Of a stretch of DNA of 64,000 nt, positions 26,030-39,083 are shown piece after piece. The notes beneath the pieces are model-generated. The model was not told where the DNA came from. It searched no databases and saw nothing but the letters and a program-made list of their open reading frames with translations. Numbering within the stretch: the first letter of the stretch is position 1; every line of letters starts with the position of its first letter. Source of the stretch: Anarhynchus alexandrinus (taxonomy: Eukaryota > Chordata > Aves > Charadriiformes > Charadriidae); assembly GCA_008711295.1 (NCBI GenBank), contig VUYV01000046.1, positions 603,997 to 667,996 on the forward strand, in the 5' to 3' direction. A program made the position numbers and the translations under genes.

Positions 26030-26249
26030 GTATATACAGGAAGAAATTTTTCACTTTAAGGGTGGCAAGGCACTGGAAAAGCTTGGCCGGAGAGGTTGTT
26101 GAGGCCCCATCCTTGGAGGTGTTCAAGGCCAGCCTGGACATGGCCTTGGGCAACCTGGTCTAGTGGGAGGTGTCCCTGCCTACGGCAGGGGGGTTGGACT
26201 AGATGATCTTCAAGGTCCTTTCCAACCTAAACCATTCTATGATTCTATA
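26030..26249 (+). mobile_element. CR1 LINE, short 3' fragment
   Basis: Begins near AGGAAGAAATTTTTCACTTT and ends GATGATCTTCAAGGTCCTTT, CCAACCTAAACCATTCTATG, ATTCTATAT. About 220 nt, with the 'GTTGTTGAGGCCCCATCC' variant. Codes only the extreme ORF2 C-terminus. Confidence 0.93.
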
Positions 26250-29139
26250 TATCTTGGTGACATACTCTTCAGCCTTCCTCCAGGCGTTGCGTACTCTTAA
26301 CTGAACTTCCAAAGCCGTAAGTAAAGGTCTGCACATACCGCCAAGGAGGGCAGTTCTGCAGGCAAAACACAAGCTCGCAGATATCAGTGTCTTCAAAACC
26401 CACAGATCAGGCTTCATCTTCCCTCTTAACATACTTCTTCTGAATTCGTAGTAAACAGAAAAAACTGGTAGGATTCTTTAAATTTGTCAGAGTTCATTTT
26501 TGTGTCTTTGTATGTATACAGGCTTTCAGCTCTTCAAGATAGGGCCTTTTTTCTCTTAAACTGACAAAAAATATTCTCGTTTCTCTCATTTAACTATATT
26601 AACAATAATAATAAAAGTAATAATTGAGCAAACACAAAAGACTTCTAGGAAAACTATTCAATTGCCCTGTGGCAGTGTGTGCTTAATTACCATTAAATTA
26701 TCTCTTGCGTCTCTTCCATTTAATATTTGTTCAGGCTTTTTGCTGAGGAGGTGATGCAGCTCGTGCTGAACCTCTTACAAAATGCTTATCTAATCTTTGC
26801 ACGAGCATTAGTTCATGCATTGATCTAATGCCATCTCAAAGAGAATAGTCAAGAAAAATTAAAGGTGATAAGAGAAGTTCTCATTAGTATTCTGGGAGTA
26901 GAAATTGAATCTGTTTGGTTTTTTTTTTTCCCTTTAGACTTACTGAAATTTAAAGAAGAATGTGTGCGGACAGGTTTCTGAAAAACAAGATAAAATTAAT
27001 TCCTCCTTTCAATTTATTACCTTTGCTATCCATAATAGCTCTCTACTCAATCTAATTAGACCACAAGATTATGGCCATAGGCTTCCTGAAGCTTATAAAC
27101 TCTTTGTATACCTTCCAAAGTTTAAACATTAAAACAAATAGGTGTATATGATGTATATGCAGTGCTTTATGATAATCAAGTGCGGCTATTAATTTAGATG
27201 AGAGGGTGTCATGACGGTTTTTGTGAACACTGCTATTAGTCACTTGTGGACACTGAAGGAGGGTGTTTTTTCTATGTTTTCATCTCATTTCTTAGGTGGA
27301 TGAAGGCATTTTTGTCCCACTCTTCAGGTTGAATAATGTAGTGAATTTGAAAGACGTGAAACTCCATGTTACTGTACCAGGGAACTTCAGAAACACACAT
27401 ACACCTCCCACCGCTCCCCCCTTCCCCCCCCCAATAAATTAGCAAGGGAGAGTCTCCGCTGGCTGAAGAGTGAGGTGGAAGGAATGTATGTAATTTACTC
27501 CACCTTTATGAAATATCTGTGTTTCTCCATCTCTTCTGGACTGGGATGTGCAAAAAAACCTCCTTTTTTTCTGCTTGTCACACTAACAAAATTACACACT
27601 CCAGTAGGCAACTGTCTCTCCTTGCAGCATTGTGGTGAAAATGTCTCACTTCTGTCTTGCAAATAAGCTGAGAATTTTCACAATACTTATTTTTTTCTTC
27701 CAAATTGTTGGGATCGTGAGGGTTTTGTAAAATTTTCTTAGTCAGGTTCTGGTGCCTGTAGTTGAAGAGTCAAACTGGGAAAACATGAGTGGAATTTGTG
27801 AAAGCTCACGAGCCAGAGGGCAAGAGGAAAGAAACTCCAAACTTTAAATGTTTGGGTAATGTGGCTTATTTATTTATGGAATAATAGTTGCTTGAGGCTA
27901 GCAGCATTTTAAAATACATTTACATGAAACTGAAGATGTTCTTAAGCTGTTTAGTTTAACAAATGAAGTACTTGGGATCTACAAGGCAATGAGCTGTGAA
28001 AATAAATGAATACAAATTTGATCATGATATACTCGTAGCCTCAAATCAGTGTAGTTTCTGCAATGGGAAGTTTCATATGTCAGGATGGAAAAAATACTTT
28101 GCTACAGTCAGTTCTTCTCCGTGTCTGAATGCCTCGAGGAATAGGAGGATAAGAGCTCTGAAATATCCTGGTGGTGCAAAATCATTGAAATGGTTAAAAA
28201 AATTAAATGCGTGGTTTAAAAAACAACAAAATAAAGTTTAATTAAAAATAAGTGAAGTAGCCAGTGGATAATTGATTTGGGTGGATGTAAGGCAGGCTAG
28301 CCAGTGGGATAGTGAACAGGTATGTGAGCGTTTCAGGTGAAATAACGTGGCCTGTACGTGAAGGTTAATTCTCAGAAGAAGGGCAGGAGAATGGAACGAA
28401 GGCTTGTATTGTAAAGTACTGTTCCAGTTCATTAAACCCCAGTGTGGATGATACAACCAAGAAGTAAATTGATTATAGTTTCTTTTAACATGATATGTTT
28501 CTGGAATGCGAGCATCCATCTAAGAACTGAACTCATGTAAAATTTTCATTTTCAGTTTGTTTCTTACTTTTCAAATATCCCCACGTAGACCTGAGGACAA
28601 AGAGGGCTGTTCTGTTGTTTACCCCTTGGGGTACTGCAGAGGTCATTTGTGGGAATAACATGGGAGCCTGAAAACTCTATTCCTGATTTAAATGCTCTGA
28701 GCTTGGGTCTGACAGTTTTAGAGCAGGACAGGTTTCATATACCTACTGATGAACAGAAGGTCTAGATTAATTTTCTGTTTCAGTTATTACGTTGTGCCAT
28801 TTATGAAGACATCTAGATGGTAGTTCTGATTTAAAGTTAAACAAAACCTTGGTTATAGAAGATTTTCTTTCAGGGAAATACTATACCATTACTAACAGGT
28901 GCAGTTCTGCAGTAGAATGAAGAGTAATTGTAAATGGACACTAGTCGAGATAAGATACCACTCAAAATCTCTGCATTTTTTTGTCCTATTTCCAGAAGTG
29001 CCCTTTCCAGGGAATCTTCTTCCCATTTTGGCACTTGATGATACTGAGCAGTACAGGCTGGTCAGAAACGCCCAAGCTTCTGGATTGCCAAATTTCTTGA
29101 AAATGCCTCCAGGTGTTGTAATGGCATTGAGTTCAAGAG

Positions 29140-29640
29140 AGATTGAGCTTCTGCAGAGAGTCCAGTGAAGGGCCATGAAGATGATGAAAGCGTCGTCAAG
29201 GCCTGGAGCGTCTCTCCTGCGAGGAAAAGCTGAGAGAGCTGGGACTGTGCAGCCTAGAGGAGAGAAGGCTCAGGGGGGGATCTTATCAATATATAGCAAT
29301 ACTATCGTCAATATATAAACACCTGAAGGGAGGGAGCACTGAAGATGGAACCAGGCTCTTTTCAGTGGTCCCCAGTGCCAGGACCAGAGGCAGTGGGTGC
29401 AAACTAAAGCACAGGAGGTTCACTCTGAACATCAGGAAACCTTCCTACCCCCACCCCCCCTCACTGTGAGGGTGACCAAGCACTGGCCCAGGTTTCCCAG
29501 GGAGGTTGTGCAGTCTCCATCCTTGGAGATAATCAGAAGCCATCTAGATATGGTCCTGGGCAGCTGGCTCTAGGTGGCCCTTCTTGAGCAGGGGGTTTAG
29601 ACCAGGTGAGCTCCAGAGGTTCTCTCCCTGTGTGATTCTG
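29140..29640 (+). mobile_element. older CR1 LINE copy
   Basis: A diverged CR1 of a different subfamily: GAGCTTCTGCAGAGAGTCCA at the start, GCTGAGAGAGCTGGGACTGT in the middle, CACAGGAGGTTCACTCTGAA later, and a worn tail ending CCCTGTGTGATTCTGA. It contains a local duplication of TCAATATATA at 29286-29320 and a C8 run. No open frame survives. Confidence 0.85.
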
Positions 29641-29830
29641 ACTAATTCAGATGGGACAACTCTTCAGTCATTTCATAACATTAGGCAGTGTTTTACACCT
29701 GATACTGAAGAACAAGACCCTAAATTCCCCCTACATATTTCTGCAATGCCTTCTTTGCCGAGTCTTTGAAATGAATAGAATATATCTACCATACCTTATA
29801 CATGAATAGATAACGTGATGGTTTTGTCTC

Positions 29831-30612
29831 ATTTAGGTTGGAAGGGGCCTTTAAGATCATTGAGTCCAACTGTTAACCTAACACTGCCAAGTCCACTGCT
29901 AAACCACATCTACACATCTTTTAAATACCTCCAGGGATGGTGACTCCACCACTTCCCTGGGCAGCCTGTTCTGATGCGTGATAACCCTTTTGGGGAAGAA
30001 ATTTTTCCTAATATCCAATCCAATCTAAACATCCCCTGGTGCAACTTGAGGCCATTTCCTCTTGTCCTATCACTTGTTACTTGGGAGAAGAGACCAACCC
30101 CCACCTCATTACAGCCTCCTTTCAGGGAGCTGTAGAGAGCGATAAGGTCTCCCCTCAGCCTCCTCTTCTCCAGGCTGAACACACCCAGTTCCCTCAGCTG
30201 CTCCTCATGGGACTTGTGCTCCAGACCCCTCACCAGCTTCATTGCCCTTGTCTGGACATGCTCCAGCACCTCCATGTCTTTCTTGTACTGAGGGGCCCAA
30301 AACTGAACACAGTACTTGAGGTGGGGCCTCATCAGTGCCAAGTACAGGGGGATGATCCTAGTCCTGCTGGCCACACTATTGATACAACCAGGATGCCATT
30401 GGCCTTCTTGGCCACCTGGGCACGCTGCTGGCTCATATTCAGCCGGCTGTCGACCAACACCCCCAGGTCCTTTTCTGATGGGCAGCTTTCCAGCCACTCT
30501 TCCCTGAGCCTGTAGTGCTGCATGGGGTTGTTGTGACCCAAGTGCAGGACCAGGCACTTGGCCTTGTTGAACCTCATACCGTTGGCCTCGGCCCATCCAT
30601 CCATATCCATGA
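29831..30612 (-). mobile_element. CR1 LINE copy with RT/ORF2 3' part
   Basis: Starts ATTTAGGTTGGAAGGGGCCT (antisense 3' end, tail lost) and runs 780 nt. On the minus strand, two overlapping frames encode [18 protein letters not shown] and [20 protein letters not shown] (end of the reverse transcriptase region), then [21 protein letters not shown] frameshift lies between them, so it is inactive. It is a different, older variant from the copies at 9773 and 15255. Confidence 0.93.
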
Positions 30613-31953
30613 TAGGTAGTGTAGATACACGATAGGTGTGGTCATGTAACTGACAGTCCTCTCTAATTTATACGTGGTTGGTTGTAAATTATTTCATAAA
30701 TTAGAAGATATTTCATCCATTAGAGCAATGACTGTTTACTCAGCTAACACACAGGACTCTGCATTTAGGGACCTTCATGGTTTCGAGTGAAAATACAGAA
30801 TCAAAACATCTTGATTTCCTGGATGATGCATCTCTCTCTCAGTTTATATCCCGTACAGCCATTGTAATTACCAGATATATAGAGTCTGTGGGTTGGGGGC
30901 GGGGGCTTTTTGTTTTTTAACCTTTAATCAGATAAATCTTTGTAAACGTTACCAGAAAAACTCAAATAGAGTGCAGTTTCACATGAGAAGTTTGTGTTGG
31001 TTTTTTTTTTAATTGTAAACATAATGAAGAAAACAAAACTTATTAATTCCACATATTTTGTGTATTACTACCATGGGAATACAGAATAAGTATTTCCATA
31101 TGCATATACAAATAGCAAACTCTCATTAGTATTTGTAGGAGTTGACTTGAGTTAAAAGGTCACTGTTTTGTCATGTTGAGTACCTGTATGAGTTCAAATG
31201 CAAGAAGCTTTCTCCTGATGTTGCCGCTATTGTAGTAATTCATATTCTCACTCTTGCACAGTTTATCATATTTCTTCTCTCACATCTTTCAATAACAAAT
31301 TAAGATTTTTTTCATGCGTTTCATAACTAGGAAGGTCTCATGCATTTGTTGCTTTGTAGTCCAGGGCTGGATCCAGCTGCCGTATGGGTGGCGAGGGAAT
31401 GCCGTGGTGCATGCTCATGTGTTACTGGGGGGATGCTGACTGGAGAGGACCTCCAGCTGTTCGATCTGCTGCTGTACTTCCTTATCTTTTTTAAACTATG
31501 GATTTCATAGCGGTAGCAGGTTGAGATAGTTTTTCTTACAGCTTGTCATCACTCAAAAAACATTTTATGAAGTGTATTTATTTCATAATGTGTAATCTCC
31601 TCCTCGAGTCATGGATTTTTGTGATATTTCAGAACTTTCTGCAAATTCAGGATCTTAGGCTTTGGGATCTCAGTAGCAAGTTTATGATTTCATAAGATAG
31701 AGGATAACGTGAGCCGTTAAAGAAAAGTTGTACTTCTATAGAGATATGTTACTGGTGAAAAACGCCTGTCACACAGGAGACAGGATTTGAGGATTTGCAG
31801 AGTTAAGTTCTTCAGCACTAGTTCTGTGCTCTCTCACTGTCTTTTTGTGTTGTTGTTGTTAATAACTGTATAAATACTTTCACTACATTGGAGTAAGTAA
31901 TTATGTAAAATGTACACTTCCTGCCTACATTGATGTTAGTAGATAAAACAAGT

Positions 31954-32271
31954 TCAGGACACATGATGAAGCTTTGACCCGCCGTAGTCCATCTTGTTGA
32001 ATACGTAGCATGTTCTGTGGTCCAGCTTTTGCCCGTGCCACTTTACCGCTCTTCTAGACTGTGCCCCAGCCCAGCTAGGCGATGCTGCCGGCCACCAGTG
32101 GCCCAAATACGCTGGTTTGGCCCAGCCATCCTTTTCAGGAGGGATGACCATGTGGCCATAGCGTTTGGCCTCCTCCAGGTCAGAGCACGCTCCTTGGCCT
32201 GTTTTATTTCCTGCTGTAGGTGGTAACCATCTAGTTTCACTCTTGTTTCTTCTTCTTGCTAGTTCAAACAT
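31954..32271 (-). other. unidentified coding-like segment, possibly a pseudogene or repeat
   Basis: A 105-codon frame on the minus strand contains LEEAKRYGHMVIPPEKDG, and an overlapping frame contains GYHLQQEIKQAKERA. Read together with one shift they look like a single protein-like stretch, which suggests a decayed coding source. The segment is more GC-rich than its surroundings. I do not recognise the protein. It could be a processed pseudogene, an internal piece of an endogenous retrovirus, or chance; no poly(A) or flanking duplication was found. Confidence 0.3.
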
Positions 32272-32768
32272 TGTTTTAAGTCAGTATGTAGTATGATTTT
32301 CCCATACCCCTCTTTTTGTTTGCTGCTATTATTATTTTTATAGTAATGTATGGACATTTTTTTCTTTTATATGCGTTATTAGATGCACCTACAGAATTAA
32401 AAACTGTTGACCAAGATGGTTCAAGAATACAGCATACGTTCATGTATATTGAATGCAGGTGCAACCATCTGCTCAGCCTGCTGTGAAGTTTTTGATTATA
32501 TTTAATAAATCATAGGTAATACTGATGTAGATAAGGAAAATTTTTTTATCAAGTTCACTGCAGTTAAAATGGGTTTCTTACAAAAGTGCAGCTCGTTTGT
32601 GGAGAATATGAAGATAACTGCTTTTTTTCCTCTTCGTGCAGTGAAAACAGTAATTCCAAAAAATTAAACTTCAGACATATTTATTCTAAAGCTGTTTGGG
32701 CGGTAGTTTAATCTGTATCGGCATTGAACTGATCTTTCTGTGATGCGTACCTACTTCTTTTGCTGTAG

Positions 32769-32848
32769 GTGAAAAATGACTATATGTTAGAAATAGCAGA
32801 TCAAGTGGACCAGGAAATTGCTTTGAAACTAGGTTGCCTTGAAATCCG
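32769..32848 (+). CDS. PTK2: PTK2 exon E3: FERM F2 lobe, residues 151-177
   Basis: This 80-nt exon runs from phase 0 to two bases into codon 177. It reads VKNDYMLEIADQ, then VDQEIALKLGCLEI. Lys152, reported as the FAK SUMO-acceptor lysine, is the second codon. The following helices form the acyl-CoA-binding-protein-like F2 lobe. The acceptor is TGCTGTAG and the donor GTAAGC at 32849. Residue 153 is Asn, as I recall for chicken, where human has Ser. The exon follows the longest intron in the window. Confidence 0.97.
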
Positions 32849-34405
32849 GTAAGCTGATAATTTCATTTATTATTCAACATGTTTCTGACTGAATATATAC
32901 ATTAATTTTGAAACTGCTTATAGTTCATCGATTTCTGACCAGCATAGTTGAATAAAACATCATAAGACTTTTTTTGCTACATAGTAGTTTGAAGTAAAAC
33001 TGAATAGACTGTATTGTAACCAATTTCTAGTGATTTTAAATTAACATTAATTTAAAAATTTTAATTAATTACCTCTTGATCCTGCCTTTTGGGTGAGTTC
33101 TTCATCTGAATAATTCAAAGGCCTGTAGAGTACAGTGAAGTATACTTAAAAAAAAATGCATCTGTGGTGTTATTTAGCAAATAGTCTTGTCATTCTGCAT
33201 ATATAAATCCTACAGCTAGAGAGTGTAATTAAAGATAAATGCTGCTACCTTTCCTCTCTGCATTTACTCAATTTTTAATGTCCTATTTTCAAATGATTAA
33301 ATCTTAAGGATTCTTTTGGGTGTTTTTGATGTTCTTGTCAACTGTGTAGACAGCTGGAAAATAAAGATAAATTTATCAGATTAAGAGATCCTTGAGAGAG
33401 CTCCCAGCACAGCTTTTGAAATGCATGTTTTGGGTTTTGATAATTTGTGGAGAATTTCCAGCCTGAAACATTTGCTTTAGTTATGCTGTTGTCTCACACA
33501 GGGAGATTAGGAAAGAAGTAATATTGATAAGAAATTAATGGCAAATGTAAACTTGTTAGCAGAGAATAAATGTGTCTTTGAACAGTATTTTCCAAAATAA
33601 AACATAATTCAGGCTCATTGCTTAGGTATCGCAGGAGAACCTGATGTCTTTGCACTAAGTTTTGCCAGTACCCCCAGAGAAAACAAAACTTCTTTGTGTA
33701 GCTGCAAACTCCTTATGCACTTATAAAATAGTTGGTGCCTTATTTCAAGACATGTAATTAATATAATAATCCATGATTATTTTGTCAGCCAAATTCTGCT
33801 TTCCATGGTTCTCATGCCGTGGCTCTTCGGAGCATTTTCATGAGATATTTCTAGTAGATGACTGCTGAGACTGTCTTACCATAAGCGTTACTGGTCCCCT
33901 TTCTCAGTGAAAACCACGATCCCAGCCCTCTCCCAACAACAGCTACTCATTCTTGATTTATTTATTAATTTATTTTTTAACGTGAACATGTCTGGATTGA
34001 AACTGTTGGTTTTCCTCGTTCCCTGCTTCCTCTGGTTCTCCCTGTTACGTGCCCAGACACGAGTGCTGTTGCAGAGGAGGGAGATACTGTCGGAGGTAGA
34101 AAGGAGCTGCTGAAGGGCAGGTTAAATCACTTCTCTGGGAGCAGCGTAGTTAAGATGGTTTAATAGTGGTCCTGAAAAGGCAGTACTGCTGTAGTCCTGT
34201 GTAGTGTTCCGTACATGACATCATTTTGTAAAATAAAAATCTGATCTGTTGAGGGAGGAGAATAATGTACTAATTTTTACATTTGAATTCATTCTGCCGG
34301 TGTTTTCTAAGGGTAAGTCTCTGAAAGATTTGACTATGTTGATGTTGTAGTTTTAGTCTGGATCATCCAATAATTGTCACTTTCATATATTTTTCCTGAC
34401 TTCAG
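32849..34405 (+). other. PTK2: PTK2 intron E3-E4 (1.6 kb)
   Basis: GTAAGC ... TTCAG. AT-rich, with no repeat or gene recognised. Confidence 0.9.
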
Positions 34406-34468
34406 GAGATCCTACGGAGAGATGAGAGGCAATGCATTAGAAAAGAAGTCCAACTATGAAGTGTTAGA
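34406..34468 (+). CDS. PTK2: PTK2 exon E4: F2 kinase-contact segment, residues 177-198
   Basis: This 63-nt exon completes Arg177 and reads [20 protein letters not shown], ending two bases into Glu198. Tyr180 and Met183 are both present; in the avian autoinhibited structure these are the F2 residues that touch the kinase C-lobe. Lys190/Lys191, part of the reported nuclear-localisation patch, and Tyr194, a reported receptor-kinase target, are also here. Residue 181 is Gly, as I recall for chicken, where human has Trp. The acceptor is CTTCAG and the donor GTAAGT at 34469. The exon length is a multiple of three with equal phases at both ends, so skipping would preserve the frame. Confidence 0.97.
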
Positions 34469-37400
34469 GTAAGTATTGTGTTCTAGCTTGAGTTTTGAAC
34501 TGTTTCTTAATCAGGGACGTTAAATTCAGTTCAATAACAGAACATTTCTGTTTTATTTTTTTGTTCCATGAAGTTTATTGAGATCTTTGAGTGCTTTAAT
34601 ATAAGAACAGAATGATGAAACCTGTCAAGGTCTGGAAGTAGGAGGAGGGAAGCTGGTCCAGGGAAACAGGGTTGGAGTTGCTTAAACTTGATCATGAGGC
34701 TTATTATGATTTTTTGTGATTTTGCTAACGTTTATGGGTTGGTTCATCAAGTCTAGTTTTAAGGTAATTCTGTTTCTAGATGGTTTTCTGTGCACGGCTG
34801 CATTCTTCAGTTGTGACTCATCTGTGGTAAAGTTTGAGTTACTTGAAAATGTTTGTGGTATTGTTTTTTCTTCTCTTTGCTCAGTATGTGGGTTTCCTGA
34901 ATTGTGACCTTGCAATTAGCAAGTTTACTTATCTATGTATCACAAATTTTAAGAAGATCAAGAAGCATCCTTATACGGAAAGTATTTCATTTATTTAATC
35001 ATGTTGTACAGAAGATGGCTTCAGTCCAAACAATCCAAAGTCCTTTAGAAGCTTCACGGATTGAAAACTGGTTTTATTTGTCTTAATTTAGTGGAAAAAG
35101 TTTCATACATACATACAGTAATGATTTGCTTCACAACTAATTAGCTTTCTGAAAAGATATTGTACAGTTTAACATAAAATTGGGATAGAAGGTTGGTGTA
35201 GCAGTGACATCTCTGTTATTTTTTTATTTTTAATAAGATATGTGCTAACTTTTAGAGGTGTGAAATTAGAGAATTTGGAGGTGGAAGATAAGATTTTTCA
35301 TCACAATGAGTAAGTTCACAAAGACTTTTGAGGAAACTATGTGATTGTAATAGGTAAAGATAACTTAAATGAATTGTCTTCTTATTTATGTAGTGCTCCT
35401 CTATCTGGGCAGACTTTTTAAAACTTTGGGTTTGTTTGAATTTGGGTTTTTTTGAAGGACTTCAGTTTTCTGTCAGCAGCTACTAGTAGAAATATCCTGG
35501 TTGAGGAACCAGAGAGTAAGGACTAATAAAGACGAACAGGATGAGCAGATAGGAAAGGCTAAAAGGTTATCTAAAAAAGATTTGAAAGTACTGTGACCTG
35601 GAGAAATTCTGATGCTGTGTCATCTTCTTTGGGAAAAGGGAGCTTGTGAGTTACAGTGGTTATAGTTTACATATGTTCCAGCAAGAACTTAAGAAAGGTA
35701 CTTTTAAGGTATTTTTAAGCAACTCGTAAGCTACAAACATTAGGAATTAGGTTAACAGCTTTGGACACAGTGAGACAAAGGAAACAAGGGTCGTAACAGC
35801 TGACACGAAGTATTAATTAATAATTGTAACAGGTTCCCGGAGGACTCGGTAAGGGGCTGCTTCCAGTTTAACAGTGACGTGTTTCTTTCAGTGCATGTGT
35901 TTTCCAAGCAGTAACTGTTTTGGTAGGAAATAACTTAATTGGTGCTGTGAAAGACACAGTGAAGTAAAACCCTGATATGCAAAATGTAACAGCTTAATGC
36001 CATGCAAAATTGGAAATGTAGAATTGTGTACTTCAAGATTTATTTTTTTTTTTACAAGCAAAATGTTTTTTATATGGGATTCAGCTGGGAGAGATGAAGG
36101 ATAAAAGCACCTTAAAGTGGCTATAGATAATTATAAGCTAGTAAGAGTCGTCAAAAAGTGTCAGAGAACCCCCAAATTTATTCATTCACTCTTACCACCT
36201 TAATAGCCTATAAAGGTTTATCTACACAAGTAATGTTTATTTCTCAAGTGAGGCTTTTCGTTTGTTTGGGTGGTTTGGGGGGGGTTTTGCTAGTTTTAGT
36301 ACATCATGAAGCACTTAACCAGCTGAGTGCAATTTTTAAATGACACTTTTTTGCATTTAGTGTGATTGCTTCTCGCCTGTCTTTGTCAGATGTCTATTTG
36401 ATGTATATTCGTCTTTGATCGGATTTTCATACAAGACCAAATCTGGATGGGAAATGGTAGAGGGAATCAAACTGTTAAGTAGCCTTTAATAGTTGGGCCT
36501 TCATGTAATGAAAGAAGAATTTTTTCATAATAAACGTGAAGCCTGTTAGCATAGAACAGGGATAATTACAAGTACAAAAATGGGAGCTATATGAAGGAAC
36601 AGCTGCAGCCACAGTTTTCTAAAAAGCATGTTAAAGTCTATTATGTTAATCTAATGTTACTTTTTTGTTATAACTTCAATTGAGATGAAAAATAGAAATA
36701 AAGATATATGTTGCCTAAAGCTGCTTATCATTATATGACAAGCAGTATCATCTATCTGTAGTTGGTATTTTATTAATCCTATTGAAGTTTATACATAAAA
36801 AAAATAAATTTGCAGTTAAGCCCACCAGTAGGATGGAGTAGATGAGGTTAAATACAAAGCTGTAGAAGAACTGTATGAACGAGGATCTCGCTACTAATTA
36901 TCTCTTACTGGCAATCAGAAAACAGATGTCTGAGATTCTTAATCTGGAGGACTGAGTTGGTGTGTATCCCAAATCGGCCATTTTACCCCACACAGTGCAG
37001 CTGGGGAGGGAAGGGAAGAGGTTTGTAGGGTTGTGTGTTTAAAACTGTTTGTATGGTCCAATTTCCAATGGTTATTCTCTTATTTATAGGTACCCATAGT
37101 TTCTTATGGACCATGGCATTAAATCTGTATGCTTCTTACGTTAAATTCTCCTCCAGTAAATAAATTTGCAGTCTCACTTAAGCACAGTATATGCTTTATT
37201 AACAAATTTTATTGAGTTGTGTTTTGTTGTACTCTGCATAAGAATTTCTTCTGAATTTGTTCCATACAGATCTGCACAAAAGGCTACTCTACAACTCTCT
37301 TAATAACGAACCGAGTCAGATTGTCGCAGCCATGTGCTGCAGTACTGTTACATTGAGTAATCCTGGAGTGATGTAGGGTGCTTCGTTTTTGAAAACACCA

Positions 37401-39028
37401 TTTCTCTCTCAAATGCTTAATGTTAAACTAATATATTCCTTGTCAAAATGTCTTTGCATGTTATTTAGATGGTAATAGTGTGTTAGGTTTATTTAACTGT
37501 GTGGGATGATAAACTGCATATCATTTGCATTTGAGAAGAAATGCATCAAAGGAATTAACATTTATGAAAGTTTTATAATCTTTCAGCTTACTGTCATTGC
37601 ACAGATGCCAGCGTTCGCTGCTGCCCGTGAATGTTCTGCTCCTCTTAGTTGAGGATGTTTTTAGTATATTTTGTGAAATTGTACACTACTTGTCTTTAGA
37701 GAGCTTTAAAAATACCCTGGTTTATTATTTTGAGTAAGCTTTTGGTATTGACTTTAATGTTGGCTTTCTTCTTGCGCCATTAGGTAGCAGTAAATACATA
37801 CTGTATATCTCAAGCTCGCTAGAAGCTTTTATTTTTTTTTTTGCCAAATGTAAGAATTCCAGATGTATTTCTGCTTACGTTCAAAGCATGCAGTCATGGA
37901 AAGCTTTCTTTCATACTCATTTCAGAAGCAGATAAGCGTGTATGTTAAAAGAGATTGTAACGTCTTAAATTTAAAGGAAAAGTCAGTAATGCCTTTGAGA
38001 GGCAAGGATAGAAGTCCTTTTCCTATTTACATTTTTCTTTTAGTTTTTCCTTTTTCTCATGCAAATTTTCTGCTAATACTATACAACTAGCTCACCGTCA
38101 TGCAACTTCTGGTTGCATAACGATCGTCTTCTGCACTAACATATCTCTGGCAACTTCTCAGGCATCTTTCTTGAAGCTAATGTTTCGTTGTAGTGATACG
38201 TACACGCGTCAGACAGAAGCTGGGAGCAGCACATCTGAGCCAGGAAAATATTTAATCTTTATGGCTCTGGATTTCAAATTAGGGCTGCAGCCCTCTTTTT
38301 AAGTGTGGAGGTGAGCTTGATTTAATTCAGTTTGTGAAATCCGAGCTCACAGACAGAATTAGGATCCTGATTTATGGATGCAAAAAGTGAGATTACTTGC
38401 AATAAAAAGCTGGGAATTTTAACGTTAGATGCTCAATATGAGGAAAAAGTGATAGTACAAATGAAAAAAAATCCACTTTAATTATAGTCCTGCGAAGGGT
38501 AAAACAGTGGAATGGCAGTCAACATGCTTACTGAGTTGAGGTCATGAGAAATTCCTTCTTTTATGTTCTATCTCCTACTCAATTCTAATAGATATTTATT
38601 AGAATTTGCATTTTCATGTTGTTTCCTTCTCAGCTTACTACATGCTGTAAATACTTTTTCAATATTCTTTAAGCTATTAAAACGTCCAAAGAACAGTTTT
38701 TCTTCTCAAAACTTCTCTGTGCCCAAGCGAACATTTCAAATACACTTTCCAAACCAGGTACCTGTTGCAGATGTGATATCCTTTTGAGTTTAAACTGGAA
38801 GATACTGCTGTCCCACACTTGCTGTGGAGTGGCCGTGGTTAGTATTTTAATCGTACTGGGTTTGTCACTCTGAGATTGTGAAGGACCTTACTATGAAAAT
38901 CATTTACTGTGTTGCATGTGATGGTTAAAAAACAAAACAAAACCAAACCCAAAACACTATGCTGAAAAAGAGCACTATAATATTGCACAATGTTTTTTAT
39001 GTTAATGCTGTGTGTGTTTTTGTTTCAG
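34469..39028 (+). other. PTK2: PTK2 intron E4-E5 (4.6 kb)
   Basis: GTAAGT ... TGTTTCAG. AT-rich, with homopolymer runs; no exon, RNA gene or recognisable interspersed repeat. Confidence 0.88.
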
Positions 39029-39083
39029 GAAAGATGTTGGGTTAAGACGTTTTTTTCCGAAGAGTTTACTAGATTCAGTTAAG
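39029..39083 (+). CDS. PTK2: PTK2 exon E5: F2 lobe, residues 198-216
   Basis: A short 55-nt exon that completes Glu198 and reads KDVGLRRFFPKSLLDSVK, ending in phase 0 at Lys216. Lys216 is the first residue of the basic patch (KAKTLRK, 216-222) that binds PIP2 and phosphorylated receptor, so the patch is split over E5 and E6. Position 204 or so has Arg-Arg as in chicken, where human has Lys-Arg. The acceptor is TTTCAG and the donor GTAATT at 39084. Confidence 0.96.

Larger units (their letters stand above)
14836..32768 (+). other. PTK2: PTK2 intron E2-E3 (17.9 kb)
   Basis: A GT-AG intron (GTATGT ... GCTGTAG), the longest complete one here. It holds CR1 copies at 15255-15825, 26030-26249, 29140-29640 (plus) and 29831-30612 (minus), a single N beside an A-run (20619), a hairpin at 24117-24146 and an unidentified coding-like segment at 31954-32271. 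The stretches 15826-26029, 26250-29139 and 30613-31953 contain no exon or RNA gene that I can see, only AT-rich sequence with homopolymer runs. Confidence 0.85.
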
